DNA of 64,000 nucleotides from Otis tarda (Eukaryota; Chordata; Aves; Otidiformes; Otididae). The notes beneath the pieces were generated by a model. That model was not told the origin of the DNA and ran no database searches. It worked only from the letters and a program-made list of their open reading frames with translations. The DNA lies in assembly GCA_026413225.1 (NCBI GenBank), contig CM048557.1, positions 58,518,987-58,582,986 of the forward strand. Reading direction: 5' to 3'. The translations under genes and the position numbers were made by a program. Below, piece after piece: positions 1-14,205 of the stretch. The number at the start of each line of letters is the position of its first letter. Position 1 is the stretch's first letter.

Positions 1-510
1 TGCAGCTCTGCAGCCCTTAGCACAGGAAAACATGGACCTAGTGGAGCAAGTCCAGAGGAGGGTCACAAAAATGATCAGAGGGCTGGAACACCTCTCCTAT
101 GAAGAAAGACTGAGATGTTTAGGATTGTTCAGCATGGAGAAGAGGAAGCTCCAGGGAGACCTTGTTGCAGCCTTTCAGTAGTTAAAGGGGGCTTATGGGA
201 AAGATGGGGACAAACTTTTTAGCAGGGCTTGTAGCAATAGGATAAGGGGTAATGGTTTTAAACTAAAAGAGAGTAGATTCAGACTGGATATAAGGAAGAT
301 ATTTTTCATAATGAGGGTGGTGAAGCACTGGAACAGGTTGCCCAGAGAGGTGGTGGATGCCTCATCCCTGGAAATGTTCAAGGCCAGGTTGAACGGGGCT
401 CTGAGCAACCTGATCTGGTTGGAGATGTCGCTGGTCACTGCAGGGGGGTTGGACTAGATGACCTTTGAAGGTCCCTTCCAACCCAAATCATTCTATGAAT
501 TTATGATTCT
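1..510 (+). mobile_element. CR1 LINE 3' fragment
   Basis: Sense-strand tail of CR1 ORF2 and 3' UTR. Translated pieces resemble the family tail ([36 protein letters not shown]), with stops. It ends with the CR1 3' signature around TTCTATGAATTTATGATTCT. The left side is cut by the window edge, so its full length is unknown. Confidence 0.9.
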
Positions 511-1670
511 AAATCATTATGTTGACACATCTGTCTTAGATGCCTGCTCTTTTTGCATTCACATTGTAGGAGCTGACTCTGAGGAAGCTGTGTGTGAATG
601 TTCAAGGTCAGCCAAGCCTTGTATAAACTACATCACAGGTTTCTCTTTTTTCATAACCCAGCTGAACAATTACAGATGTTCTTTCTTCGCTTATCTGTAT
701 GTTAGGTCATAGGCTAAAGAAGGAATGAAATGTGTCCATCAGGTACTTCCATTCCCTCCCTTCCTGCCATTAGTTGTCCCCACTAGGACTCTTTTCCTCC
801 CTTAGTCCTTGTATAGCTCAAAGTAGCTCCAGGTCATAGGAGAGGGCAGCAGGAAATCCTGAAGTAAGTTGCATACATGCAAAATCCTACGCCTGCGTTA
901 AACACAAGACTTTATATAGAGAGATATAATAGGAAGTCTGCTAACTCTGTGTGGATTCAATTTCAACACATCTATTTTTCTGCAAAGCAAATAAATTGCT
1001 AGGCGTAAGAACGTAATTCAGTTTTGCCGTCTTCAGTATCCCCCACTAAGGATGTGTGCAATTAATATTTCAGTTGTTAATTATCAAACATATTTACAAA
1101 GTTTTCTAGTTTAGGAACATCAAAAAGATGTAGTACAATGCTGTGTGACTTCTGTGTCCTGATGTAGTGTTAATTTCTTTTGTCTGTTCAAAACTCTTCT
1201 ACAAGACAAATTACTCAGTATTGGAAAATATATTTGCTAACTTTTATAAGGAAAAATAAAATAAGCCTTCTTCATAATTCCTACCTTTATATTTGCCTTT
1301 ATTCCTTTATCCTAAACGGGTAGTTCAAAGTTAAATAATTGAGACATATTTTTTAGAAAAAGAATGGTGATGGAGTCAGTTGTTTCTTTGATGTCTCCCC
1401 ATTACTTTAGTAAGCATGTGAAAAGTTATGTTTTTACGCCCAGGAGGACCTAACAGAAATATTTGCCTTTGCTAACTTTTTGACACATCTTTTAGTCAGC
1501 ATTCAGCCCCAAAAGTGGCATTTCTAGTGCCCTGCATATGGCCAGTCTCAAAGGAATAGTTTAGATGAGAACCTAGATCTTGCAGCAGCCTTCTCTCTGG
1601 CTTGGTTGCTCAGCCCTTCTCTGGTGCTCCTGCACAGATGTTCTCAAGCCAACTGAGAGAAAAACATCCT
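511..1670. other. Intergenic, no feature seen
   Basis: AT-rich sequence with many short stop-bounded frames. I see no coding signature, RNA gene or recognisable repeat. Confidence 0.6.
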
Positions 1671-2335
1671 TATAGAATCACAGAGTAGTCTGAATTAGAA
1701 GGGACCTTTAAAGGTCATCAAGTCCAACCCTTCTGCAAGGAACAGGGACATCTCCAACTAGATCAGGTTCCTCAGAGCCCTGTCTAACTGGCCTTAAGCA
1801 TTTCAAGGGATGGGGCATCCACCACCTCTCTGGGCAACCTGTTCCAGTGTTCCACCACCCTCATTATGAATTTTTTTTTCCTGATGTCTAATTTAAATCT
1901 ACCTCCTTCTATTTTGAAACCGTTACCCCGTGTCTGATCACAACAGGCCCTGCTGAAGAATTTCTCCCTGTCCTTCCTATAAGCCCCCTTTAGGTACTGG
2001 AAGGCTGCTATAAGGTCTTCCTGGAGCCTTCTCTTCTCCAGGCTGAATAGCTCCAACTCTCTCAGCTTGTCCTCATAGGAGAGGTGCTCCAGCCCTCTAA
2101 TCATTTTTGTGGCCCTCTTCTGGACTCGCTCCAACAGGTCCATGTCCTTCTTTTGTTGGGGACTCCACATCTGGACGCAGTACTGCAGGTGAGGTCTCAC
2201 GAGAGGGGAGCAGAGGGGCAGAATCACCTCCTTTGACCTGCTGACCACACTTCTTTTGATGCAGTCCAGGATGCGATTGGCCTTCTGGGCTGCAAGTGCG
2301 CATTGCTGGCTTCTCGACAGAGTCTTTGTGACAGA
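1671..2335 (-). mobile_element. CR1 LINE 3' fragment (minus strand)
   Basis: Minus-strand CR1 with the 3' end at the low coordinate (TATAGAATCACAGAGTAGTC). It carries about 180 codons of an open ORF2 C-terminus, with [40 protein letters not shown] and [16 protein letters not shown]. It is 5'-truncated, as most CR1 copies are, and lies past the reverse-transcriptase active site. Confidence 0.93.
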
Positions 2336-5300
2336 CCAATGAGATTTGGTGCCATAGTGCATTGGCAAGGAGCAACTCTTCCTACTGTCATAGTGTTAAC
2401 TTGTTAAACCTGGCTCAGCGTATCTTTACATGCTACCGCAAGCTGTACTGTTTACAGTAAAAAGCCTAAATTTATGATGGAGGAAACTATATTTTATAGC
2501 AGGATTGGAATGTGGTTTTGAATGTACCTTAAGGTCTTGTGGTTATAACAGTCCACCCATTTCAGTGAGATTTAATGAAACCTATAATGTTACTGTATAT
2601 TTCCTTGAGGTTTTTTTTAACTCTGCAATTTATATAATTGTTTTAGAGAATAGGGTTGAATAAATCATAATAGGAAATGTAACTAAAGCTGTTAGCCCAG
2701 CAGTAGGCCAAGCACGTTGTGTTTTGAAACACCAGGGAATTCCACATTGAGTGTGTGCATATGGTAAGAAGGATAAGAATGAACATTTATACTAAGGGGT
2801 TATAATTTTCTCATACTCCTCTTCAACTGTTGTTTGTTGCAGATGTGAGATAATTATATCATCTTGTACTTGGATGCCACAAATTATTTGTTGTCATACT
2901 GATTCAAAATCATTGATTTCTACAGAATGACTGGAATTGTGTTATCACTTTATAAGAAGTGTCTTTCTTAAAAGTATTGTAGAGTTAGTTAGATAGAAGA
3001 GTTATTGCAGACCATTTGGATGTTCTGTTAAAATAAACAAATATAAAATCTAAAAATAATTTCAACCCTTGGCCAGAATTTTCTCTTGTTTTGGGCCATT
3101 TTCAGGTTTATAATGAAAACTGGAAGTTTCTGAGAGCAGAAATTTCTGCTTAGTAGAAACTCTTTTTTTTTCCACCAAAAATGCTTCATTTGAAAATTTC
3201 AGCCATCTTTTAAAAATCCAATTTCAAAGGATTAGTTATTGTCCCATCTATGTGTATAGAAAGAAAGATATTGCATTTTTAGCTGTGTAGTTTTAATGTC
3301 TGCTTGACAATGTACAGGAATTGTTAAGAGCATGCTGGATTTCCTCAGGAAAGAGAGCCAATATCCTCAACAGTATTGTGTATTTATTAAAAGACAGAAC
3401 CAAGAATTAAGTACTGTATCATCCAAGTTTTTAGCATTGCAGAAGGTCCTCCTTTTCCGTTTTTTTTTTTTTTTTTTGAGAAGAATAAGCCACTAGCTAT
3501 TTATGTTTCTACTCTTTGTTTCTAGAGTTGCCTTGCGGAAGACAATTCAGTTTCTTACATCCCCAGTAGTGGTATTTACTTCACCGAGGATAGTCTTATT
3601 GCACTCAGCTACAAGTTAGCACAGAATTAAGGGATGCATTACCAGATCAGGTGCCCAGGAAGAAGTCTCCAGCTGCCCTACATCAGTCTTTTGAAATTCT
3701 CCATAGGTGCAAGACAATCATTGGGAAGCAAAAAAAAAGACATCCCTACTATCTGAATATCTCTCTTCCTCCACCACACCTCTGGATATGAGGTTTGCTG
3801 GTTGCTCCTGTTTCCAACCCAAAAAATTGAGCGACACAGTCATTGTGGTAAGACATCTCTCAGGCAGTGTTTAGTCACATACGGGAATGAGAGAAAGAGC
3901 AACTAAGGGCACTGAATGAGAAATGCGTGCTATTGGTGTCAGGAGCTGCTGTCACAAGGGGAGAACCCTTCTGGTCTCAATGAAGTATATTGTCACATAA
4001 AGAAAATTCCCCCCTACCCATCCAGCATCTTTGGGGAGGTATCCCCAAAGCAGCACTGATCTTCCTGTCCTCTTACTCCTGTCTGGCTGCACAGTTCTCA
4101 CAGCAGAGGTCCAGTTGCTCTTTTGAGCCTTTGAAGATTCACCCTTGGGTGAGGATGGGGGAAGGTCAGGGCTGAAAAGGATAGGGCTACCTTACAGATC
4201 CTGAGGTGCTGGAACAGTGCCTAACTGAGTTCTGGCAGCAGTGATGCTGTAACCAAGCTGATCCCTTGCTCTCCTCACTAGCAGGAACAGCAGACACCTG
4301 GTGTGACATTGTCCTTTGCTTGCCTCCTGCTTCAGCAGAGCTAAGTCAGAGCTTGTTGCCAGCCAGAAACCAGCCTGCAGCACATTGCAGTTACAGCTTT
4401 TCCCTTTATCTGTATGTTCATCTGTGTGTACCTCGGGAAAGCTGGCTGAAATCAAAAGTTCACCATTTCTTCCTCCAGCCACAGTGTGTCAGTTACTCAA
4501 ATTAAAGGGCTGACCTGCTGTGAAACAGAAAGTGTTCCCCAACTTGCAGCAATTTCTCATAAAGATACTGTACCAATCAGTTCGATACCTGTGGCTGCCT
4601 ACTAAAAGCAAATGATATTTCACAGCAGCTAATCAAGCATACAAAGATGTGTAAATTAAGCAAAATGTTCTTTATTCGCCTTTTGACTTTAAGTGACCAT
4701 TTTGTGTGCATAGAAATATAAAGAGGGTTTTTTTTTCTTTTTAAAGGCAAACAATGAAAATATCTAGGTTTTGGCTCCAGTACTCAAGGATTCTTCTAGT
4801 AACAAAACAGGGCTAATTTTCTACTTAAAATTCAGGATTATGTTTGAATTGAAATATTTGTTTGTACCAAAATCTATCCTTGTTAACTAGTAAAGAAATG
4901 TGCTCAATACAAAATCATAACCCTATTGACATAACCACCCATATATATCTATTATTAAAAGTTGTTCTAATTTTTGAAGTAAAATTGGATGTTGAGCCAT
5001 TTGTGCTTCAAGAACTCTATGTCCTCCTTCAACAATATCAGCTCAGGAACTGTTAGCTTAGATGGGAATTATTTCAAGGAAACCTATCCTAACAACAGCT
5101 GAAGACATGTCTTTTCCATGGGGCAGGTACTTCATGTAGATTGGACTTATCCAGAAACTCATTTACAAATTTCATTGCCTTCCACTAGAAATCCCAGACA
5201 CACATCTATGCCCTTTCCTTCTCTAAAATAAAAGTATAGCTGGTAAATTACTTGAAAAACTCAGATGTATTATGTGAGTTGTCCGTTGGAGAAGGCAAAA

Positions 5301-7724
5301 ACCAATATTACAGTTACTAGCCATCCTGTGTAGTGTGCTGCTAAAGGCACTTGCATGCTGCATTAGAGAGAGCTGCCTCTCTCATCTTCTGGGATAGTGA
5401 GGCTGGGAGGCTGCTCAGTGTTTCAGCAGCCCTTTTATAAGATACACATGAACTTTTCTCCTAAATATCAGTTCCCAACAGTGAGCAATGATATCCTTCA
5501 CATATTTTTCTTTAAAAACCTTGCATATTTATCCTTTTAATTATGCTTATCAGAACATATTCCATTCTGATTTCTTAGGGTGTCTTGATTTAGAACAGAA
5601 GCATAATAATAACACTTCTGTTGTATTCTTATGCTGTAATCAAGAGTGACTGTTTACTTTTCCTGATCTTTCTCCAAGATTTTAATGAGTCATAACTTTG
5701 CATTTGCCAAACTCCATTTCCTCCAGTTCTTCCTGTAGATATCTCAAATTCTTAATTTTTCTGTGTTGAAGGTTAAGATTTTCCTAGGTTTCTAGCTGAT
5801 ATATTCATTTGGAGCTGTCCAATACATAATTCCAAAGAACATGAGCCAAATCCTCATGTTGTATAAATTAGCTAATTTCCATCAAATTTGAAGGCGATCA
5901 TTTGCATTAGCTTAAGACCTGTTTTTGACACTTTCCTTGTGTCTTTAAGGTAAAAAGGAAGAGGAAGTAGAGAATTTTTTTCACATAAATAGCATAATCC
6001 AAAAAAAACCCCCATTTAAATGTCATAGCACACATTTATAAACATATACAGCTTGATTTTCAGCTCTGGCCAAGATATTTCCAGCACAAAGATGAACACA
6101 TAACTCTCTTTTCCTTCACCAACCTAGCTCACTCAGTTTTTTAGCCATTTTTATCTCTTGTATATCTTAAAGCCATGTCTCCGGCCTTCACATAGCAACT
6201 AGTAGGTGAAACACGTTTCTCTGGCATGTGGGGGATCTGTAGACCTGCACTTCTGTTTTACGGTCTCTCCCTCCATATTCTATACTGCATAGCTATACCA
6301 CAGAGTAAATCCCTAAACCACACATTGCTGGAAGAGCGGATGTGTAATTACATGGTAATCTCTACCCTCTTTCTTGTATTATCAGATACTATGAATCCCC
6401 AGACTGATCCAGGACAGCTATTTTTATTTTAACCTCAGTACTGGATTGTGACTTCAATCTTTTTTTTAGGGTAAAAACACTGGGAAACATCTAAGATCAT
6501 CAACAATTTACAAACAAAACTAAAACTGTAATATAAAAGTTGAAAAACAATGAAAAACACTTGTATTATCCGCCACAGAGAAGTGAGAAAACAAACAAGT
6601 TTGAGCCGTCCAGTACCTGATACATTGAAGGTTTTGATGAAACTACTGTGCATTTAAGAGATGAATGATGAAATGATCTGTGCTTTAACGATGCAATGAT
6701 ACTCAGATACTGTTCTCAGCAAGAGAATAGCTGCAGACATTTGAAGTAGGGAGATCACTACAATTGCAACTATGAAAAACGAAGGCAATACATATCAATC
6801 CAGCTCACGTCCTCTGAACTCTGATATTTTTCTACTGTCAGAAAAGCATCTGAATGGGACACAAAATCTGATAGATTCTCTGGGAGGACATAAAGGGTTG
6901 AATTGTTGGCACCACAAGATCTGCTCCACAGAGGGAGCCCGACTGCACCTCCCAACTTCTCAAGCTGCCTGACTTTGAATGTAAGGCTAACAGCTATTTA
7001 ATTGATCAAGGTTATTTAAGGACATTCTTCGGTTGTCATTCACTGTGGCATAGTGTGCCTCTCTTGTCTCCCTGAACAAATCACATCATCTCTTCCTCTG
7101 TTTTCCCTAACACAATATCTGTTATGCCAGGATGTTTTGTGGAGGTTGATATCTCTTTGGCCTGCATGGCTTTGAGCCCACTAAGAATGCTTCCATTTGT
7201 GAGCTGTCAGCAGGTGTTCCTAAAGCTTTCCTGCTAATCAGGTTGCTCACCAGCAGGGATGTTCACTTTTGTCCATAGCTGTGATGGACAAGCTCTGTTT
7301 GGCTGCTTATTCTTGCTTTACATTATGTTCCTTGGAGGGACTGAGTGAGGTGAACCCCTCTAGAAGATTCTTCCTTCCCGAGGGATATGTTTGCTCATAC
7401 AAGTGCAGTTTCTGTGGCACAAGAGTTTCAGCTCAGAGCAGGGATCCTGCAGCTCCTGCCCAGACTGAGAAACTATTTAGAGGAACAGAGAGCAGAAATC
7501 TGGGGCTCTGAGATTATGGAAATAAATACTGCAGGGCCAGAAGGGATTGTTTGGGGTTTGTTGTGACTCAGAAGTATTCTATGTTGTCTGAAACCAACCC
7601 CAGGAGCAACAATGGGCAATACTCGCAAGGACACAGTGGGCAGGAGTTATCTGGGCTATAGCAGACATTAGCATAGCCACGTTAAACTGAGGGTTCATTT
7701 TGCTCTGCATCCTGTCTCTGTCGA
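2336..7724. other. Intergenic, no feature seen
   Basis: AT-rich sequence with homopolymer runs (for example T at about 3459-3477). Short frames at 3990-4505 and 6226-6972 overlap on both strands and show no domain or codon signal. A stretch near 5640-5880 has the look of an old repeat but I could not assign it. Confidence 0.5.
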
Positions 7725-8760
7725 TGAGCCTCCTACATCACAGGTGCAATGTTGCAGGAGAAATGAGAGACTGTATCAAAAGCATTCTGAAAATCTAAAG
7801 ATTTATCAATCACATCGTCCTTATCCATGCTTTTATTGATCTCTGGGGGAAAAAAAAAACTGTAAGAGATTTGCAATGAAGGGCTTCCCTTTAAAAAAAA
7901 AAAAAGACATACTGATTTCTTCACAGAAAAAAAACCAACTTGACTCTTGCCAGTTAAATGAAATGTACCACATGTCTATTAATTCCTTTCTTTATTATAG
8001 TTTCTATTAATTTGCTCTATATAGCTATTAGGCTTTATAAGCCTGTCGATTATCCATTACTGCTCTGGAAACATTTTTAAAAATTGAGATCTTCATGTTG
8101 CCCCTGAGTCCTCAGGTACTGATGTAATTTAAGTAAGAGGGCATACACCATGATTAGTAATCCAGCTGCTTCATCCTTGATTTCCTTTGGACCTCATGAG
8201 TGAACCACACTCTAGTCCTAGTGATATGTGCTGCTCACTTTTCTGTCATTTCCAGCATCCCTTCAGCATCACTTCAGTTTCTGATGAATCCTCCACAAAG
8301 AATGATTTTTCAACAGGAATATCCCTCATTTCTTCTGTGGTGAACACTGATGCAACAAAAGTCTCTACCACCTCTGGAGTTGCTCTGTCTTCTCTGAGAG
8401 TGTCTTCCTTATCCTGGTCATCAGTGGACCCTGTATATTTTCTGGCAGGATTTTTGTTTCTGATGAGTATTAATAAATACTTATTAGTAGTTTTCATTAC
8501 TTTTGCTAGTTGCTTTTCAATGTCCTTCTTGTTGTTTCTTCTTTTGTTTCCAGACATATCTTTATACATATATATCTATCTATTTCTATTCTCTCCTACC
8601 CAGTTATTTCCAGGTTTCTATATTTTAAAGCTAATGTTTTAGTCCATGTTCCAATAAAACCTAGTTTATTTGAGTTTAAAACAATTTCCATTTTTGTGAG
8701 ATCACTACAAAAGAAGGTGCAGGCAAAGCCTTCTCGGAGCACTGGCCAATTTAAGGTCTC
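7725..8760 (-). mobile_element. Ancient CR1/L3-type LINE relic with RT traces
   Basis: Minus-strand translation shows decayed but ordered CR1/L3 reverse-transcriptase pieces. At 8246-8569, NKYLLILIRNKNPARKYTG and VVETFVASVFTTEE match the linker before the RT domain (compare [13 protein letters not shown] in the CR1 copy at 39.2 kb). At 7733-7924, KSLDFQNAFDTVSH matches RT motif A (YLDFxKAFDTVSH). Order and strand are consistent with one element. It is far more diverged than the other CR1 copies, with many stops and indels, so it is probably an old amniote-level insertion. Ends are approximate. Confidence 0.75.
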
Positions 8761-10883
8761 TTCAAAATGCTGTTCTTCCTTTAAATCCTATTGAAGGGTC
8801 TAATTTGATTTCTCACTTCTCCCAAGCAGAAGTCATCAGCAGCCCACCATCTGTACAGATCAGAAGGAAAAAATACATTTCTAAGGTGCTTCAGGAATGT
8901 GTTTAACTTCAGCTGTTCCTGGGTAATAGAGAATGCTTCCAGAATGACTCTGGCAAAATAGTTTACGCTTAGTTAATTATCAGCTTTTACTTTCAAATTT
9001 GCAAGTAAATATTTTACTTGATGCTTTTGAGTACCTGGGTTTTTTTTTCAGATATTGTATGCTTCTTGTCATTAATTCTTCCACCCACCAGTGTAAATCT
9101 CAAGACAGAACATCTGTTGCTAAGTCTCTGTGTATGAGCCTGGACTCTTATTTGAGGAAACCGCACAGGAAATTAGACTCTGCTGTCCAGTTTGTGCTTG
9201 GTATCCATGCTGCATTTGAAGAGCTTTAAGGGCTCACTGCTTTAGAAGAATACACCAAAACTGTATGACATCTGGGAGACTAAAAGCTTACTGTATGAAA
9301 GAAGCAACTACTGAAAAGCTGAATTAGAATACATTAGTAACAGGGGACAATCTCCAGACTGCATCCACCTCAGAGCCAGTAGCTCTTAATCTTCCAAAGG
9401 GGCTGTGAGAAAAAGTCTGAAAACCAGGTGGCTCTGCTCTGCAGTGACCACTTATGATGGCTGTCCTAAGATATGGGAGCTTGTGAATATGTGAGCTCAA
9501 ATGAGATTATGTTTTTTTAAAGAAGTTCTTGGAAACAAAATTAACAATGAGTCTCAACATTTTCATGTCCAAATGTAGTATTCATTTGAATTATTTAGTT
9601 TCCCTTCAGTCATTTATTTATACATACACAAACCGCCCTCACTCATCCTATACATGCACATATAAACAAATTAATTAATTGTTGTCTCCAATAAACTTAA
9701 AAATGAAAGCATAAGAGAGATTTTCTGTTTCTAAATGCTTGGGAGCTGCTATGATAGAGACTTGATTGTTACCAGAGTGACAGGAAAGAAGCAAGTCTTA
9801 AAATGTGAATAGATGTCATAATTCCTTGAATGGTAAGATCTGCAATAGAAGTTTAATCATCCTTCACATGACAAGGCTATCAGGAGTAAGGGTGATGGCT
9901 ATAAGACAAATCACATATTAGGAATAGAGACCAAACACTAACAATTTCAAAACAGAGGCTTTTTTTTTACAAAAGAACAGGATATCTGGATATCTGGATG
10001 CACTTCTGGAGAAGTCAAAGACAAAATCTGTGTTGGTACCAAAGATATTAGGGAAGTGTGGAGAACATCTAGAGGCTAAATTTAGATGGTAATACTAGGA
10101 AAAAGAAGTGTAGAAAGGCAGACCTGAAAGATAGATTGTGGGTCACTAAGTCCTGGCATGTTCACCAATTGCACCACAAGATCTCTTCATAAATATGTCA
10201 AGAACTCCCTTCACAGTAAGCATATTTTATTTGCTCTTGATACTCCTTCTAAAAGTCTCCTCACTATGTTATAAGCATTCTTCAAATTTCCAGCCAAATT
10301 CAATTAACATCCAGTTTAAATTAATCTGGTTTTCTGCTAGCTTTGTCCTCAGCACACATAACTCTTCTATCATCAGTAATGTACTGATAGACAGCAGCTC
10401 TTCTCAGCCTAGGCTGAGCTGAACGATCTCTTCTGGTCAAACTGGTTACTCCCCAGGTCTCACCCTTCCCTTCCCTCTGCCTGTCTCACAGCTTGATTGC
10501 CTCTCTGGGTAACTGTATGCAACTGAGTGCTTGGGGTTGTGGGGAAACACTGCAAATTAACACAATCTTGCAGTGTCCATTCGTGGATTGTTTTTCTGAG
10601 CAATTTTGTTTCACTGGTAACAGTATCAATCACAGATCCACTGTTACACTGTGGTCTGGTCCTTCTCTTCAGTCATTTGCCATGGCTGAGCTCCTGACTT
10701 CTTAAAATCTGAATTCTCAAATGCACAGACTTGCATGCCATTTAATTTAAGTCCATCTCATTTCACACCCTATTAATCTATTCACTTTCTCATGTCTTAT
10801 TTTATTTTATGGAGATCTTGTGAAATCTTGACCATTTGCAGCATGAGGGGTTCCCTCAGCACATTTCTAATTTTTGTGCCAAG
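8761..10883. other. Intergenic, no feature seen
   Basis: AT-rich. Short frames at 8999-9229, 10195-10422 and 10493-10705 carry no recognisable domain. There is a tiny ATATCTGG doublet near 9981-9998. Nothing else was identified. Confidence 0.55.
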
Positions 10884-11420
10884 TACTCCCACCTGGAGTA
10901 CTGTGTCCCACCTGGAATGCTGTGTCCAGTTCTGGAGTCCCCAACATAAGAAGGACATGGACCAGTTGGAGAAGGTCCAGAGGAAGCCACGAAGATGATC
11001 AGAGGGCTGGAGCACCTTTCCTACGAAGAGAGGCTGAGAGAGTTGGGGCTGTTCAGCCTGGAAAAGAGGAGGCTCCGGGGAGACCTGATAGCGGTCTTCC
11101 AATACCTCAAGGGGGCCTACAGGAAAGATGGGGAGAAACTGTTCAGTAGGGCCTGTTGTGATAGGATGAGGGCTAATGGTTGTAAAATATTAGATATTAG
11201 GAAAAAAAATTTTACAGTCAGAGTTGTAGAGCACTGGAACAGGTTGCCCAGAGAGGTGGTGGATGCCCCATCCCTGGAAAAGTTCAAGGCCAGGCTGGAC
11301 GAGGCTCTGAGCAACCTGATCTAGTTGGGGATGTCCCTGCTTCTTGCAGGGGGGTTGGACTAGATGACCTTTGAAGGTCCCTTCTAACTCTAACCATTCT
11401 TTAATTCTATGATTCTATGA
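10884..11420 (+). mobile_element. CR1 LINE 3' fragment with a 19-base internal duplication
   Basis: Sense-strand CR1 ORF2 C-terminus and 3' UTR, ending GATTCTATGA. Family motifs [20 protein letters not shown] and [16 protein letters not shown] are well kept (open from 10995 to 11324). Near its 5' end the ACCTGGA(G/A)T(A/G)CTGTGTCC segment occurs twice in tandem (10891 and 10910), where other CR1 copies have it once. Confidence 0.93.
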
Positions 11421-14205
11421 TAATTACTGAAAATATTAAACAAGGTTGATCTGGAAAAATACCAAAGAAGAACTCCAGTAATCTCCTTCCATCCAGCCAG
11501 ACACTTTCCCTCTCTACTTTTCCTATTGCCATCTCTCCTGTAAGCAGCTTCTTACCAAGATTATATTCACTTTAATTCCTGACTTTTCCACTTAATTAAA
11601 TTCCCACGTGAAACTGCTGTGTTGATACCTGGATAAATAATTTCATTCCCCTTTCTGTTGTCTAGATGTAGTGATGAATGGTCATGTAGACTAGTGAGAA
11701 GCCCTTCATTGTTTCAACACTTTGTTTTGACGTTGATTTTGAGCCAGTTTAAGCAGAAATTCCAATGAGGGACAAACTTGTTCATTTGATAGCAAATACA
11801 CAGAGGCAGGGGAGATCCATTCCAAGAGTGTTACATAGGGAAATCATCTGTTGCCGAGAGCTGCTCTTGTCAAGGGTATAGAGATTTGCAAAGCACATCC
11901 ATCTCTGTGACGGGAACAGATACACATCTCCAAATCTCCTCAAGATTAGAAAGAAACTACATCTGGTCTAGGGGGACACATTATATACTCCCTGTTCACT
12001 GTCATGTATTTTGAAAAAATTAGTCTAGAAGTTTAAATAAAAACAGGCAAGTAAATACAGAGTCTAGTATGTTAGAGCAAGTCTCTTGATTTGAATTCCT
12101 AAGTTCTGCAGCAATACTAATTATTATTCTCATCATTAGTAATAATAATAGTATCATAAACACTTCTATAGCAAAGTACAAAATCTAAGATGAAAGTCAT
12201 CTTTGTCTTGTAGCAAGCTGCAACATAAAGTGAGGAGTATGGAAATTGCCTCAAAGACTCAGTAAAACCTTCCAGGTATGTATCTTGCATGATCTGTATT
12301 TGAGAAGCCAATATTTCTTTAAAGAAACAAAGCCAAGTTATCTCTGGGAGATAATAAGCTAGTGGTGAAGTATATTTCCTTCCTGCACCAGCAGAGGTAG
12401 TTCCTCACAGTCAGGAGAGCAAGCGCTGCCTACCTTCATCTGTGTCAGATGGAGAACGGTCTTTATCCACTGTTCTAAATCAGACCTCAGGCATATCTTT
12501 ACATGTTTCTTATGCATACCCACTTACAGATGTCAGCAGCTTCCACTCCAGAGGAAATGTTTTTCTTTCTGCTGCAATGTGAATAGACTTCCACCGCTAC
12601 ATCTATAAGTCATTGTCAGTTTCTTTATGTATTTTATTTGCAGCACCATGTTAGCATTAGAAATTAAATGACCCCTCTTGCAATTTAAAATAAATAAATA
12701 AATCCCAATCTCATTCATCCCATACCTTTTGGGAAAAAAAAAAAAAGACCAACAAAAACCCACAACCTTCCTTTCAAATAACTGCTATATTCTGAGCAGC
12801 AGACCTCTGTCACTTCAGATGAGCTGTACCTCTCATCTCACAGAGGTCGATGCAATGACAATGGATGACTCTCTTACATTATTTTTTTAAAGTATCGCCA
12901 GCCCACAGCAGCCAAGCAGCAAGGCTGCTCACAGCAGCGTTCTGCACTGGGTAACATATTGTCATGGCAACCACACAAATGGGTCATCCCACTCCTGCTC
13001 GGTTTCATTGTTGAATAGTGTGTAAGAGAAATCACAGCACGAGCGTGAATGTGTCTTTGAGCTTCTGCAAGACTGAGCCAAGTTCCCTTCCTAATCTGCC
13101 CTTGGGCATAGTAGCTCTTGGGGAGGCACTGGGCCTGTGTCCCTCCTCAGGGACTTGCAGATGCTTAGGTCTATGAGCTCAGAGAGTGAAGACAAGGGTT
13201 TTGGAGTGAAAGCAATTGCCAGGAACCAGTGATGATGATCTCCAATAAGTCATTGGGTAGTAGAGAGAAACACGCTACTAAAGCAAAGGCAATAAAGTGG
13301 GAATGGCTGAGCCAAGTGCTGCTGGTGGAATAACTGGAAAATGTGGTGATGTAGCAGGACAAGTGGATGAGGGAGTCCTGTGAGGAGTGTGAACTGGTAT
13401 GTCTGCTGAATGCTGATTTCTTCTGACTACTTCTGTCCTGTGCTTTCCTCACTGTTTCAGTCTTGTTCTCCTTCCTCATGGTTTTTCTCCTTCCCATTCT
13501 GTAATAATACTTTGTTGACACTTCATCTTCTACTCCTGTGGTCCTATTAGCTCACGCTCACCCTGCCACTCTCCATAGCTTCTGGTAGGACTATTTCAGC
13601 ATCACCTATCCTTTACATAGCAAGACACTTTCTATCATGAGGCCTTGTTTTCAGACAGATGAGAACATAATCAAGTTTATAGCTATTCCAGCTGGAATTG
13701 TGTGTGCCAGACATCTGCACGAAGAAGGTATTTTCTTTAAGTTTATGTAATTTTTCTCGGCCAAAATTAATAAAACATTTCCAAGATTCAAGATAGGGTT
13801 GACATGGAGCTGGACCAAAATTATGGTAATCTTAAAAAAACTTAAACAAATTTCCCACACTTTACCCTATTCCCATGGTACAGAGCAGGGATATGCAGTT
13901 TATGAGGACATGCTGCAGCTTCCTTCAGGGTATACTTCCTGTTTTCCTGAGGAGTAGCTGCTCTTTTCCAAATAAGATATAAGCCCCTGAAAAATTGTAA
14001 TTTACACATGTCAAAAGAGAATTCTTAGCGTTTACCAGATAAGACACCATGCTGTGTATCTGCAGGCCAGATACTGGAGTGCAGTGTCACCCAAGAGGAG
14101 GATGAGACAGTAGTCTGGAAAAGGTAAGCAGACTCTTGAGATGGCAGCTGGATCAAGAAGAAGACCGAAAGTACTAGACAAGAATATGAGTTTAAGATGA
14201 TGAGC
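11421..14205. other. Intergenic, no feature seen
   Basis: AT-rich. The minus-strand frame at 13171-13521 (116 codons, Ser-rich) has no recognisable domain and is likely chance. Confidence 0.55.

Noticed and set aside
7725-8760. The plus-strand 151-codon frame at 8187-8642 as a gene
   Set aside because: It is antisense to the ancient LINE relic and shows no domain of its own.
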